Assembly: GCA_035772785.1 (NCBI GenBank)
Contig: JAOCPU010000061.1
Coordinates: 62,001 to 126,000, forward strand
DNA length: 64,000 nucleotides
DNA from: Phlebiopsis flavidoalba
Lineage: Eukaryota; Basidiomycota; Agaricomycetes; Polyporales; Phanerochaetaceae
Direction of reading: 5' to 3'
Below, one piece after another: positions 46,395 through 58,026 of this stretch. The notes under the pieces were generated by a model. That model was not told the DNA's origin. It did no database searches and saw only the letters and a program-made list of their open reading frames with translations. How positions within the stretch are numbered: position 1 is the first letter of the stretch; the number at the start of each line of letters is the position of its first letter. Made by a program: the position numbers and the translations under genes.

Positions 46395-49300
46395 TCTAGA
46401 ACGCCAGATTCCTACAGGCCAAAATCCCATCCTTGAAGCCTTGGTAGACGCTCAGACTCAACGAACAACATTCCGTCGGGGTTCGGAAAGTTTATTCGTA
46501 TCAGCTTTGCGCCCGATGGAAAGCATTGCGGGTGCTAAACGTCGACTTGTACCTTCCTCGAGAAGAGTTGGTTGGTTGTCGTTCGCAGTGAAGTCGGAAC
46601 GTAGTCGTTTCCACGTATTGCTACCAGCTACTTGAAGGCGGTCGGTAGTCCTCACAATTTTTGAAGAGTCATGCTAGTTGTCATTCAAGGTCGCTCACGT
46701 CAGCGGTAAGATACGCTATTGTTTGCATCGGCACCGTGGAAGGACTACGAAAATAACCTGAATAAAGAGCCGCTGTTGAAGTAGATGGGAATCAACGGAC
46801 CCTCGAGGAGTGGTCGCTATTACAAAGCCGCGTTGGACATACAGTTGGATTCTCCCCACAGAACAAACTCGATCCTGATTCCGCATTGTGGCGGCGGGGT
46901 AATGTTTGCATATCGGCAACATTGTCCTCACTGCAACCATACGAGGCGGACGACGCCCTAATGCCCGACCCATTCCAAGGACGGAGCGTGTTTGCCATCT
47001 ACCTCGGAGTGCCTGTGTACAGAATTCAACGAACAGCTGTCCCTTCCGTCCTAGGGTCCTTGGCCGGCCGCGAATGGTCACTCCCGCCCGGGGGACGCGT
47101 GCGCAGCAAGCCAGGAGGAACTGGCTGCACTTTGGCAAAGACCATATACGAGAAGATCATTGGCATGCTCGTTGGACAGGATAAATCGCTCGCGCACTCG
47201 ACTCCGCCCTTCCTTCAAAATCTACCTTCATTGGTGTAACTGGATATTGCCGGTTTCGAAATTTTTGAGACCATTACGGCTACGAGCAGCTCCTGATCAA
47301 CTATACCAACGAGAAACTTCAGCAGTTCTTCATACCACCATATGTTCGTACTCGAGCACGAAAGAAGACGCACGCGATGGTATCGATTGGGACTGACATC
47401 CAATCTCTCGGCTCGTATTCGTTCAGCCCTACGCCTCGACCTTATGAAACCAGCGGGAAAACGCGACTGGTATCCTCAGCCCATGTTGGATGGGAAATGT
47501 ATATCGTATGAACGAAAGGCCACAGACTCTACACATTCACACACAAGTTGCCACGCGTTGTGGGTCGTTATCTGAACCCGCAGCATGCGAGGAGGGAGGC
47601 ACCCTTAGACAACGATGAAATACGAGCCTAATCCCGCCGTCTTCGAACGGCAGGCTTCCTTGTACATCAGATACCGCCGGAACGCGTCGAGTACCGCACT
47701 GACGGATGGCTCGAGAAGAACAATGACCCATTGAGCGACAACCTCACACGCGGGTCTTGGTTTGTTCCGTGACTGAGGAAAGTATGGGGTGCGCGGAGCC
47801 TACTTCGCAGACTACTCTGATGCAACGCTGGTCTGCGGGAGTTGGGCACGAGCCACGTCAACCGCCTATCTCGCGACAGGAGGTCGGAAGCCGCATGGGA
47901 CGAGGATTACAACGAGAAGCATGGCCTTCAGGACCGGTCGGTCTTAACGCGTGGACTGCACAAGGATCAGCTGGCCAGCCTGATGGGCCAACTACATGTC
48001 TACCTCAAACCCCCACTGGGGGGTCGTGCGCTGTATCGTCCCTAACACTGTCAAGAAGCATCTGGACCCCCCCGGGTCGATAGTACCCCTCGTTCTGGAC
48101 CAATTGAGGTGCAAACGGTGTCGCTCGAAGGTAATTTCCGCATCGCCCGCCTCGGCTATCATCCCAATCGCTTTCCAGCCCATTTGTCGAGTTCCGACAA
48201 CGCTACAACGAGGGTCCTCACCCCTGGTGTCCCATCCCGAAGGGTTACATGGACCGGTCGAAAAGCCTGCTTGCGTATGGTCGACGCGATCGAGCCTGGA
48301 TAAGGCCATGTTTCAAGATCGGCACGTCCAAGATCTTTTTCAAGGCTGGCGTTCTCGCCGAGCTAGAAGAGCGACGTGACGCTCTCCTGTTCGACATATT
48401 CTCCCGCCTGCAGGCCATGGCGCGCATGTGGACCGCCAGACGGCAGATGAAGAAGATCCTCAATCGCGCCGTTGCCATTCGCACCATCCAACGCAATGCG
48501 CGAGTCTATGGAGAGCTTCGCGACTGGCCGTGGTGGCAGCTATACACCAAGGTTCGACCACTCCTCGCAGCTACGCGTAAAACGACGAAGAGCTTCGAAA
48601 GGAAGGAGATGGAACTCGCATTGATCAAGGAACGCGCCGAGCGTGACAAACAGGAGCGCGAAGGCCCTAGAGAGCCTGAAGATGCGCCTCGAGGCGGACA
48701 AGAGAAAGGTCGAAGAAGACCTCGAAGCCGAACGCCGCACTAGCCTTGGACAAGGATTCGCTGTTGGATCGCAGCAAGAAACGCGAGGCGGAACTTGAGG
48801 ACGAGATCAACTGCACTACAGACGTCCCGACCTCGATACTCTTGATTCGCAACTCGACAGGGCGTTGAAACTGCAGAAAGAAAGCGAGGAGAAGCACAAG
48901 ACCCTCCAGCAGGCGTTTGATCAAGCTGCGGAGCACCTCGTATACGGCTGGAAGCCGAGCAGCAGGAATGGTCCAAGAAAGAAGTCGAGCTTACCGAGAA
49001 TCTCAACGAGGCCGAGGAGGACATCGACATCCTTACCGCGGAGAAGGAGGAGCTGCAGAAAGAGGCCGAAGAACTGAAGAACTTGGTTGCTCAGCGCGAA
49101 GAAGACGTCGAACGCATCAAGGAGCGAATGGACTCTGCGATGGCGGATTTGGACGGGAAGCTCCGTGCTGAGGCTCTCAACAAGTATGTTTTTTTGCTCT
49201 CTTGGTATTGAGAATGTATTCATGTTGGTTCATCTAGGGAGTCGTTCCGCGACAAAGTAGACAGCCTAGAAGCGGGGATGCGCGCTTGGCCAAGGAGCAA

Positions 49301-52300
49301 GTGGCTGAGATGGCTCGTACAGCCTCAGAATATACCAAACCTAATCACTCAGAAGGAAAATGACATCTCCCCCGCCCTTCAGTCGGAACTTGGACCAGTC
49401 CAAGCAGGAGCGCGACGCTCTTCTCAAAGAGATTGGAGGTTTACAAGGCGACTGTGACACCTTGACTGAAGAGTTGCGCGCACAACAGGACGATCACAAA
49501 CGAGGAGGTGAAGCACGTGCCCGATTGCAGGAGGAGCTTGACGAGCTACGTTCACATCTCGAGGCCAAGACGACGGAGGAGTCCCGCAGGAGAGAGGGTT
49601 GACAAGAGCAAGGAGGTGGAGCTAGCTGACCTCCGTTCTCAAGTCAGTGGGCTTTCGCAGGGGATCTGACAGACGCGCGCAAACCAAGCCACTCGAAGGT
49701 CAAAGCAGGCTGAAGGTCGAGCTTTGACACTCTTCTCCGCGACCATCACACGCTCGAACAGAGCCACAAATCTCTCTCTGACAAAGAGATCTCTACTCAG
49801 TCGAAACTCAAGGATGCTGAGACTGCCTTATCTGCACTGACGCTGTCAAGACGAAGAGAGTCCCTTGAGTCCGACCTGCAGTCGGTTCGTACGCGTCCAA
49901 ATCGAACTTGGAGAGCCAACTCTTGCTAGTGCGCTCAAGGAGCGAGACGTAAGTGAAACTTTGGACTCTGCGTTACGTTCATCCAATACTAAAGCCAAGA
50001 TGTCATGCAGGCTCTGGAGCGAAAGCTTACGACAGCCCAGTCCAAGTATCAGGACTTCGAGGATGTCGTTTTCTTCAACTTGAGAACGCGACAAAGCTGC
50101 CAATGACCGCCAGATGGAGGCAAACAGGAAGCAGTTGGAATCAGAGATCGCTAAACGGAAACAGTTGAGCACACTTTGATCCTCCCAGAAGACGGAGATC
50201 ATACGTCTCAAAGACCTCAACATCAAGTTTGACCGCGACCTAAATAAGGCACTCAACGATCTCAAGGCTCGCGAGTGGGGAAGTCAAGCAGCTCGAAGGC
50301 CAAGCAAGACAAGACCATCGTCGAGCACGTCCACGTCTTGGAAGAAGCCAAGAAGGTCACCGATCGTCAGCTCTCCGAAGCACACAACTAGAGCTCCAAA
50401 AGCAAGCGGCATATATTCGCTCGTTGGAGAAGTCCAAGACCCGATTGACCACCGAGGCCGAGGATCTCGTTCGTGAACGTGAAAGAGAACAGGCTGAGCT
50501 TAGGTCTCGAGCAAAGGCTTGGCCTGCGCGGACACAGGCTGCAAGGAGAAGGCGAAGTACAAGAGCCCCTTGCCGACGTAGAGGCCGAGAAGCGTGCTCG
50601 TGAGGCTGCTGAACTCCAGATCAGACGTCTCCAGAATGAGCTCAAGATCGCTCAGACTCAAGTGGAGGGACGTTAGTCATCAAAAGAAACTTGCCACGAC
50701 GCAGAGGGCGAAGGACAACCTGGAGGACCGAGCTGCAGCAGTTGGCCGATGAAACCGATTCCACTAACTCCCTCGCCAAGCTTCAGCGACAATACGAAAC
50801 TCGGATCGGTCAACTTGAACAACAAGTTGCGGAAGCAGACGCTTCGAACTCTGCGGTCCTGAGAATCAAGATCATGTCGATCGTCAACACCAAGAGATTC
50901 GCGCCGGTTGATCATGAGCGGACCTAAGGACGAAGCCTTCAGATCTCGGCTTCTACGTGAACTCCAACTGGCTGACGAAGAGCTCGAGCTGGGAAAATGC
51001 TTAATCGCTCTCAAACACTGCGCCCGAACAACACCGGGGTAAACCACCTCCTACTCGATGGCGACATGTCACTCCAAAGAAGAACGGCGCTGCCCGTTCC
51101 CGTATACGCAAGGAGTCTCAGTCTGAGGCCCATACGCACGCCCGACCGACACGCCCAGGCCAACGCTCCAAGGTCAACGCTCTCAAGCAGGAAGGGTGCA
51201 ACTCCAACTCCTCGAAGATCCCAGATGGCGGGCAGTCGCACACACCGCGTCAAAAAAACAGGGGCACCAATCTCGAGACTCTCCTTGCGCGACATGACTG
51301 TCCCGAAACTCGAGAATAGTGACGGATCCAAGCAGTCTCTTGCGCAGTTCTACCGTGCCCGCCTCTCCCGAGAAATGGAAGACTGCAGAGCTACTGGAAG
51401 ACGAAGCAGAGGCTCGCCGCGCGGCGGAGGCCGCTCAGCTGCAGGATGTTTCAGGGCGATGTGGAAGAAGTTCCAGACTACTCTTGTGGAAGAGCGCGAG
51501 GAGTTGGCCCGCCTGCTGAAGAGTCAAGGAAGGCCCTGGTATGGTCATCAATATTTACTTGAAACTGCACTGACTGATGGTCGTATATACAGTTCGCCCA
51601 GCAGCGTGCGGCCCATGTGGAGCTTGAGGACCAGCGTCGCCAGGTTCAAGAACTGACACTGAAACTGTCGAAGAAGCAAGTCCAGGCCGAGCTTGCGGAC
51701 CTCAAGAACCGTCTCGAGGTGGAGATGATGGCCAAGAACGATGAATCGAGTATGCTGGTTCATTCACACTGTTTCATTATCTGACCATATCTTCCAGGAG
51801 GCGCTAAACGCCAGCTGCAGGCGCGTCTGCAAGAAACTTGAGATTTCATCCTCGGCTTCAACGACCATCCATTCAGGTACGCCCTAATCCGAACGCGAAG
51901 CCTTATCTCTAAATTGCTCGACAGAGCTCAGGAGGCTGTTGCAGAGGACGTATAAGTCGAAAACTGACTCTTACCTGCAACGCTTTAGGAGGAAGCCGAA
52001 ATCGCCAAAGCCAAAGCTGTCGCGCGCGGAAGCATTTGGTTAGAGTTATAGCTCCACAGTGTATCACTGTATGGTATTTAACGATCCACTTCGTCCAGCT
52101 CGCCGGGCCCTCGCAGACGCAGAGAAGGCTCAAGCGGAGGCTAGCGCTGACAGGCAAGCAATCGAGAGCGTCTCAAGGCGGCCGAGGCAAGAGCTCATGA
52201 ACTCGAGGCTAAGCTTGACGAGGAGGGTCGCGAGAACTCCGACATGGAGCTACTCCCGGCAACATCTTCAAGGAAGTAGATGGAGGACGTCCCCGCAAGC

Positions 52301-53703
52301 AGTATCAGCAAGACCTGGCTGACCGTGACTTCACGGGGCCGATCAAACTCGCAAGAAGTACCAAAGTAAGTCGCAATTTCTTTGGGTGTTTTGCTGTTAC
52401 TAAAGTCGTTGACAATCGTTTTAGCGGAACTTGCGCAACTCAGCGAGGGTAGGTGTCTCCAAGTCTGAATACGTTCCCATTTATAACTCACCGCGGATGA
52501 TAGAGCTTCAATCTCAACGACGAGGAACACTATGAGCAGACTTCGTGAAGAGAATCGCAAGATCCGCGTCTGACTATGACGAGCTTCAACTCCGTTATGA
52601 CGACGAAAGTCTATAACGGTGGTGCTTGGAAGAAGGAGAAGGAGCGTCTTGAGACCAAGATCACGGACCAAGGGCTCGATAAAAGCATACGAGACATCTA
52701 CCGCGGCATCACAACACAGAGCAGCAATCCCAAATCGTCACTCCTTCACTCTCAAGTTCGTGAACTCCGAAGTGTACTCAACGATGCGGAGGCAGATCGG
52801 GCACTTCTCCAAAGGACTCGCCGTGCGTTGCAAGCCGAGCTAGAAGCATCAAGTTGGACCACGTTGATGCTACTAAAATGAGCTCCGATACTGAGCTACA
52901 GAAGCTCCGATTGAAGAAGCAGGATCTCGAACGGGCACTTGAGGAGCAGGAGGATAGGGTGTCTATGACTCTCGAGAGGATGAAGAAGGCGGAAACGTAT
53001 GCTGCCGAATCTCAAATCGAGCTGTCGGCAAGGTGGCGAGGTGGGTGAGATTCCGAATTGGACAAACTCACGTAAGTGGCAAGATATCTATCCATTGTCT
53101 CAGGTCCTTATGTGCTTAAACTCCCTAGGCGAACCTGGAGAAGCAAATAAAGGAGCTCAACGTTCGCATCGTTGACCTCGAGACGAGATCGCTGAACTCC
53201 CTCGCCCAGCTGCAACTTCGAAGCGCTTGGAGAGTCGTATCGAAGAATTGACGAAGCAGCTCAATCAGTCATATCCAAGGACTCTTCTCGGATGAATCGC
53301 ACTGCCGACAGGAGCGCCCGCGACACCAAGTTCCAGCTTGAAGAGGCCGAATCGTCAGATGGGAGCGGCTTGAGTTCAGGAAGTCAAGCAATATGACGAC
53401 AAAGTACAAACTCTTCGGCATGCTATGGATGAGCTGGTGAGTAAAACTTCCATTACCTTTGCTCCTCGCTCATGGTAGCTTTGTAGCAAACTTCCGAGAA
53501 CAACCTTCAGTTAGCCAAGCGACGCGCAGAGCGTGAGGCCGCAGACTACAAGCAGAAATCTCTCAAGTATGTTTTCCCCTTGACAGCATAGAGCTACGCT
53601 GAGGGTGTAGCGTCCAGTCTTGAACGAGAAGTGGAACGGCTGCGCAGTCGTCTCGACAGACCAACGTCCTCCTGGGCTCCCCTGCCAGCTCACCACGCTT
53701 AAG
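46395..53703 (+). pseudogene. type II myosin heavy chain, frameshifted, 5' part not readable
   Basis: Type II myosin drives cytokinetic-ring contraction in fungi. Motor blocks in order: NPILEALVDAQTQR (46430), FGKFIRISFAPDG (46480), EEWSLLQ and TVGFSPQ (46805-46845), LHIGNI and DDALMPDP (46905-46970), LAKTIYEKIIGMLV (47130-47175), DIAGFEIFET (47245), YEQLLINYTNEKLQQFF (47280), TDGWLEKNNDPLSDN (47695-47740), LASLMGQLH (47970), VLDQLRC (48095), KIGTSKIFFKAGVLAELEER (48316-48375). Then an IQ region (RLQAMARMWTARRQMKK, AIRTIQRNARVY), SLQLLPLW-type neck (DWPWWQLYTKVRPLL), and a ~1000-residue coiled-coil tail to 53703, where EREVERLRSRLDR precedes a short Ser/Pro end. Introns are visible at 49183-49237 and elsewhere. 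More than ten frame changes. The P-loop GESGAGKT and everything before it are absent or unreadable upstream of 46395. Confidence 0.88.
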
Positions 53704-54176
53704 GGGCGGTGCACCATATGCTGTCAAAAAAACTCCTTCATTGGCCCATAACCTCCCGACGTATTACGAAACTTACGACAGACGATACGACTTACGCTCA
53801 GTTCAACGAATTCACGGCTCTGCGGCTCAACGCAGCTGTTTCTTTGCATCTCACTCATCTGCATCGGACATTGCATCGCATACCCACTTCTGTGACAGAG
53901 ATAATTTAAACAAGTTTTGTGTATCTATAATCGATGTGTTTTCACTTCCATTGCATTTACGCTATAGGCGTCGGAGAACGCGAGGATAGGCGAGGATGGG
54001 CTCGGGATGGGCGCTTTGGAGGAAACGAGTAGATGACGTAAGCGAAGCCGCGGCCCGCCGCTGTATAGCTGGAGAAAATAAGGTTTCAGCCACCGTAGCG
54101 CGCACGGATTTGGTACTGCCATCAATATCGCAGGCAAAGGGCCCAAGCTCGTCAAGACCGACCCCACGAATCCGCC
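53704..54176. other. intergenic region between myosin and eL38
   Basis: Holds the myosin 3' flank and the eL38 promoter and 5' UTR. A pyrimidine-rich stretch runs from about 53937. No separate gene. Confidence 0.4.
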
Positions 54177-54667
54177 ATGGCAAGCACACCTTTTTGTCGC
54201 TGCTGCGTACATTGACAAGCTTACACCTTGTGTTTAGCCCAAGGAAGTCCGCGACATCAAGCAGTTCATCGAGAATCGCCACCCGCAAGGATGCGACCGG
54301 TGCGTACGCTTACGCTCTGGGAAGAGCAAGTGCTGACCTCTGCCCCCCTATCGGCTATGAAACGTTATATTTTATGTCGTCGTAATGTTGGATTGCTGCT
54401 TGTAGAGGCGCGGAATAAAGAAGATCGCCCCCCCGGGTCGGCTGGTGCGAAGACCAAGACCAAGTTCAAGATCAGGTGCACACGCTACCTCTACACCCTG
54501 TCTCTCGATGACCCCGAGAAGGCTGAGAAGCTCACAGGCAGAGCCTGCACCCCCCGCCACCAGGTATGCTCAGCTGCCATTTACGCCAACTCCTTTTTAC
54601 TGAACATCTGTCTGCAGGTCTCCGTGTTCTCGACATCGAGAAGACCACCCCCAAGAAGAAGTTATAA
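54177..54667 (+). pseudogene. rpl38: cytosolic ribosomal protein eL38, frameshifted
   Basis: eL38 is an essential 60S protein of about 70-80 residues. The start is a lone-ATG first exon (54177-54179), followed by a non-canonical donor GCAAGC and an intron ending TTTAG. Exon 2 reads PKEVRDIKQFIE (54240-54275), then needs removal of one base to read IATRKDAT. After an intron (54298-54405) comes a basic RNKED/IKK-like segment, again with one extra base, and then KTKTKFKIRC and RYLYTLSLDDPEKAEKL (54455-54535). One more frame change leads to QSL and PPPPG, and after an intron (54566-54617) the end is LRVLDIEKTTPKKKL with TAA at 54665-54667. All parts of the protein are in order. Three to four one-base changes break it. 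As an essential, usually single-copy gene, it is the best internal test for whether the indels are sequencing errors. Confidence 0.85.
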
Positions 54668-55927
54668 AACGACCCAGCATTCGTCCCTCGATTAGTTACG
54701 TAACCAAGGGCTGGATGCGTACAGGCTATGGACGGGCGTGTCTTACGAGCCAAAACACTTGCGGGCTCGGGCTGGAGAGGCCGCTTCCTTGCATGGGAAC
54801 ACTTGGGCAGGTTTGCGAGACGGTCGTCGATGATATGCGGATTTCATTGTATGCTCCTATCACATTCTGCGTTACTTATTATGCACGCATATTCAGTCGC
54901 TTGCCCGCAATATTGTGGTCGTCTTTCACATCCGGTGGGCAGGTCGAACCTCTCCACACCGCGCCGACCGTCCTGCATCACCAACAACAATGTGCAACTT
55001 GGATGAAATCTATTCGCTCATTCTGTGGGACATACCAGCGGGCATTCTTTGTGTATCCTCTGTCGGGCAGTCGCCAACAAGCCTCAAGTTTCACTGTCCC
55101 AGGCTTTCGTATGCTGCACGGGGCCTTTGACTGGAAAGTAGCTCTTATGAGTCCCCAGATGTCGCTCTGCGGTCAACAGTTCGATGGCGAGTAGTCGCTC
55201 ACAGTGCCAGGAATCGTTGGCTGTTCTTTCTGGACCTATCCCTCCGCGGGCTGTCTACGCGAAGGTTCAACGTAATCCCTTCTCTATGCCAAATGCGAGT
55301 CGCCGCGGGTGGCTGCGCGCGATAAGGACTTTTCGCCTGTGCGTATACAGGATTTCCCGCATCTAATGTCGCGTTGTCTGATCGATGCGAGACCTCCATC
55401 GACTCGAACATATGACGCGTGCTGGCAGTGGACCGTGCTGATATGGTAAATACCTCCGTATAATCAATGTATCAGTGCGTGCCGGAGGCATGATCATATT
55501 CACCAATGGGCTCTGACATTGCGCGTTCGTCGAACATCTAGCCTTCGCTACTGTCCAAGTTTGCTTGTCTAGAGTCGGTCGCCTATCGAATTATCTTAGC
55601 CTTTGCTCTTTGCTCTTTGCTCTTTGCTTCGCATACGTACACTGCGCGGGATGATCAACACTTCCGTATCTCTGTGGTGCCCTCCTCATTCAATGAAGAG
55701 CCCGGGCTTGGCGTGTCGCAGGCTCGAAGCATGTGTGGTCAATCAAAAAGCAACCAGACTTTACAGATTTTCTGTCCGAGTTTCACGCCGACAGATTTAA
55801 AGCACAGTTCTCGTGGGTGGTGAAGACTCGAGGTGTCTCTGCTGCGTACTCCGAAACTATGTTAGATGTGCGAACAAAACAATCTAAGTCGTCGTTAACA
55901 AGGAGCTAACGTCAGTTTAGATTGTTT
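54668..55927. other. unassigned stretch
   Basis: A 159-codon plus frame (54715-55194) is open but unrecognised. A four-unit tandem of CTTTGCT lies at about 55603-55629. Confidence 0.3.
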
Positions 55928-56032
55928 ACTTCCGAAGGAATCGCCTTTCCTGACAGGACTCGAACCCGTGCCCTTAGCTTTGACGCTACGCTCTTCCCTC
56001 TGAGCTACAGTGGTCCAATTCCTTCGGAAAGT
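55928..56032 (-). tRNA. tRNA-like module T7 inside a long terminal stem
   Basis: Reading the minus strand: ACTTTCCGAAGGAAT at the 5' end and ATTCCTTCGGAAGT at the 3' end pair over 14 bp with one bulge. Inside are A-box TAGCTCAGAGGGAAGAGC and T-arm ACGGGTTCGAGTCCTGT. A short stem TAGC/GCTA with loop GTCAAA stands where the anticodon arm should be. The distance between the arms is about three bases short for a standard tRNA, so a CAA anticodon is only a guess. Confidence 0.45.
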
Positions 56033-56980
56033 ACCCTTTCCACCCCCGACCAGCTTATAAATAACATTGTAACAGCGACTGCATCGCTAAGTTTGCCAAA
56101 AGTGTGCGCTAAGTAGTACTACAAACCTTTTCAACTTCGCACATTAGGCGATCGACCATGCCTGGGTACGTCATGTACTATTCAAACTGAAAAAGGATAA
56201 CGGTACATTGCAGCAATCCGGTTTGAATCTGGTTAGCGGCAGGTTAGGCTTCGGATATGATCTGGCAAGATGATGACCTGCCATATTGGGCTCATGTTGC
56301 CATCAAAGCCATTGTGGCGCTCGATCAATCGGGGCTTCGGCATTGTAACTCGCGACAGTGGTGCCACCACGCCCCCTTGATGGGTACTGCGAGAAGGTGC
56401 TATTGTGTGGCAAGTGCTCCAGATCCCAGTCTTGCTCTAGGTTATGATGATGCATATCACACAAGTATAGGCGACTTGCTACAGTGCGCGTCCCGACCTC
56501 TGTCGGACAGCCCTAGTAGTATGGCACGAGACAGAACGCAACCGCAATGTGTGGATTCTGTAGCCTGGATTTTGAGCCAAATAGGCCAAGTCAATACGCC
56601 CATAGCAGTGAGATCTATAATGCGGTTCACACATTCTGATATCAGAGGCCTCCAGCACATTCCAAGGCTACTTACTTAATCCACCATACTATTTCACGTC
56701 TTCGCTGTTCAATATACCACGCCGCACGCGACATGCCGTCCTGTTTGCCAGTGAAGGCTCTACCAAGTAGGCATCTTTGCTTTAAATCAGAATTGACGTC
56801 GTATTGAGACAACTTATGGAATTTGTTGGAGCAACCCTAGATCAAGCCGTTTGAGGGTCGTTTGAGTCTGATCGCAGCGCAAGTTACGTCTTGTAAACTG
56901 ACACGATTGTACAAACGTTACACGCAATTGTGGGGATGCAGAGAGAGGGTAACTTGAGAAAAATGTACATGCACAGAATG
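56033..56980. other. unassigned stretch
   Basis: An ATG at 56158 with an intron-like GTACGT...TGCAG (to about 56210) is followed by a 140-codon plus frame from 56257 to 56679. It has no recognisable motif and its reality is uncertain. The rest is the promoter region of the peptide gene at 57066. Confidence 0.3.
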
Positions 56981-56988
56981 TATAAAAG
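56981..56988 (+). promoter_or_regulatory. TATA box of the small secreted peptide gene
   Basis: TATAAAAG lies 78 bp before the ATG at 57066. The interval is pyrimidine-rich with several CAC/TCA start-like sites and no upstream ATG. Confidence 0.6.
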
Positions 56989-57065
56989 ATAGGTCTAGAA
57001 AACCAGCTCAATCCAGTTTTATCAGTCACATCTGTTTCACCTTCACAGAGCAAGCCACTACTACT

Positions 57066-57254
57066 ATGAACTTCAACCTCGCTCTTATTGTCACTGCTGC
57101 TCTGGCAGTCTTTGCCGCAGCTCAATGTGTGCGTGTTTCTCAACACGTCAAGAAATCACCCTACATGTGCTAATGATGAATTTAGTCAGGTGGTTGCGCT
57201 CCCGGGAGCTGCTGCACGGGCTCAGCCTGTGTCAGTTGCGATGATGTTGAGTAG
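57066..57254 (+). CDS. 43-residue cysteine-rich secreted peptide
   Basis: Two exons: 57066-57128 and 57186-57254, with a 57-nt GTGCGT...TTTAG intron containing TGCTAAT. The joined reading has no frame error. The first 20 residues (MNFNLALIVTAALAVFAAAQ) form a typical signal peptide. The mature part is about 23 residues with six cysteines spaced C-x3-C-x4-CC-x4-C-x2-C and an acidic DDVE end before TAG. The spacing suggests a tightly disulphide-bonded mini-protein. It looks like a fungal small secreted protein, possibly a signalling or host-interaction peptide; no family is recognised, and function is unknown. A TATA box 78 bp upstream suggests regulated, strong expression. It is one of very few intact genes in the window. 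Confidence 0.7.
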
Positions 57255-57908
57255 AATTCGTCGCAATACTTACCAAGTGAGTGCTGTAGAATCTACTTTC
57301 ACATTGTCACCGAGTACTAAATATGTTTTGAGGAAACAGAGGTAGGAGGTCATGTCAGTGTTTCAGTTTGTTGTGCGCATGTTTGATATAAGTGTTTGGA
57401 TGGTGTTCGATGGAAAAGCCAAAGTACTCCTGAGTTGACCATGATATCCCATCTTGAGCAGCGGGTGCAAGCTTTGAAGAGCTTGGTGAGTCCGTAGCTA
57501 ATTACGGGGGGCGAGTGTACCGTTGCCGTGGAAATCCGCGAGTTACGGTGTAGGTTCAACCCCTACCTAAGGCCTGCGCAGTCATATTTGCTTCTCAGAA
57601 TAACACACACAACCTTGACTCGATGTCATTTCTGTATCGCCGCAAGGCATTTTGAAGCGCAAATTTTTGGCAAATTTACACTGAGTAGTCTATATCCAGA
57701 TCCGCCCGTGGACCTGCTGACATGGCCAATAGAAAAAATCCGGCCTTTAACGTTTGCTCTAGTTTATGGCCTGAGTCCCAGACTTTCAGCAGGCAGCTCG
57801 TAAACGAACTTCAGCGTTCCAATATTCCGGCTCTGAATGGATTTATTGATTTCTGATCAATGAGCAATTCCTTGCGCCCATACTGATATGACTGCCTCAG
57901 CACATTGA
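57255..57908. other. unassigned stretch with a possible tRNA-like remnant
   Basis: A perfect T-arm (GTAGGTTCAACCCCTAC, 57551-57567) follows an A-box-like GTAGCTAATTACGG (57495). The terminal stems do not pair well. Nothing else recognised. Confidence 0.25.
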
Positions 57909-58026
57909 CTACGGACGGTCATAGTGGCCAGATGCTCGTATCAAATGCGATATCACGGAATATCGTAGGAAGTTCTACGGACGGTCATAGTGGCCAGATG
58001 CTCGTATCAAATGCGATATCACGGAA
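57909..58026. repeat. perfect 52-bp tandem direct repeat
   Basis: CTACGGACGGTCATAGTGGC... occurs at 57909-57960 and again, identical, at 57975-58026, with a 14-bp spacer (period 66 bp). Identity implies a recent duplication or an assembly artefact. Confidence 0.9.
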
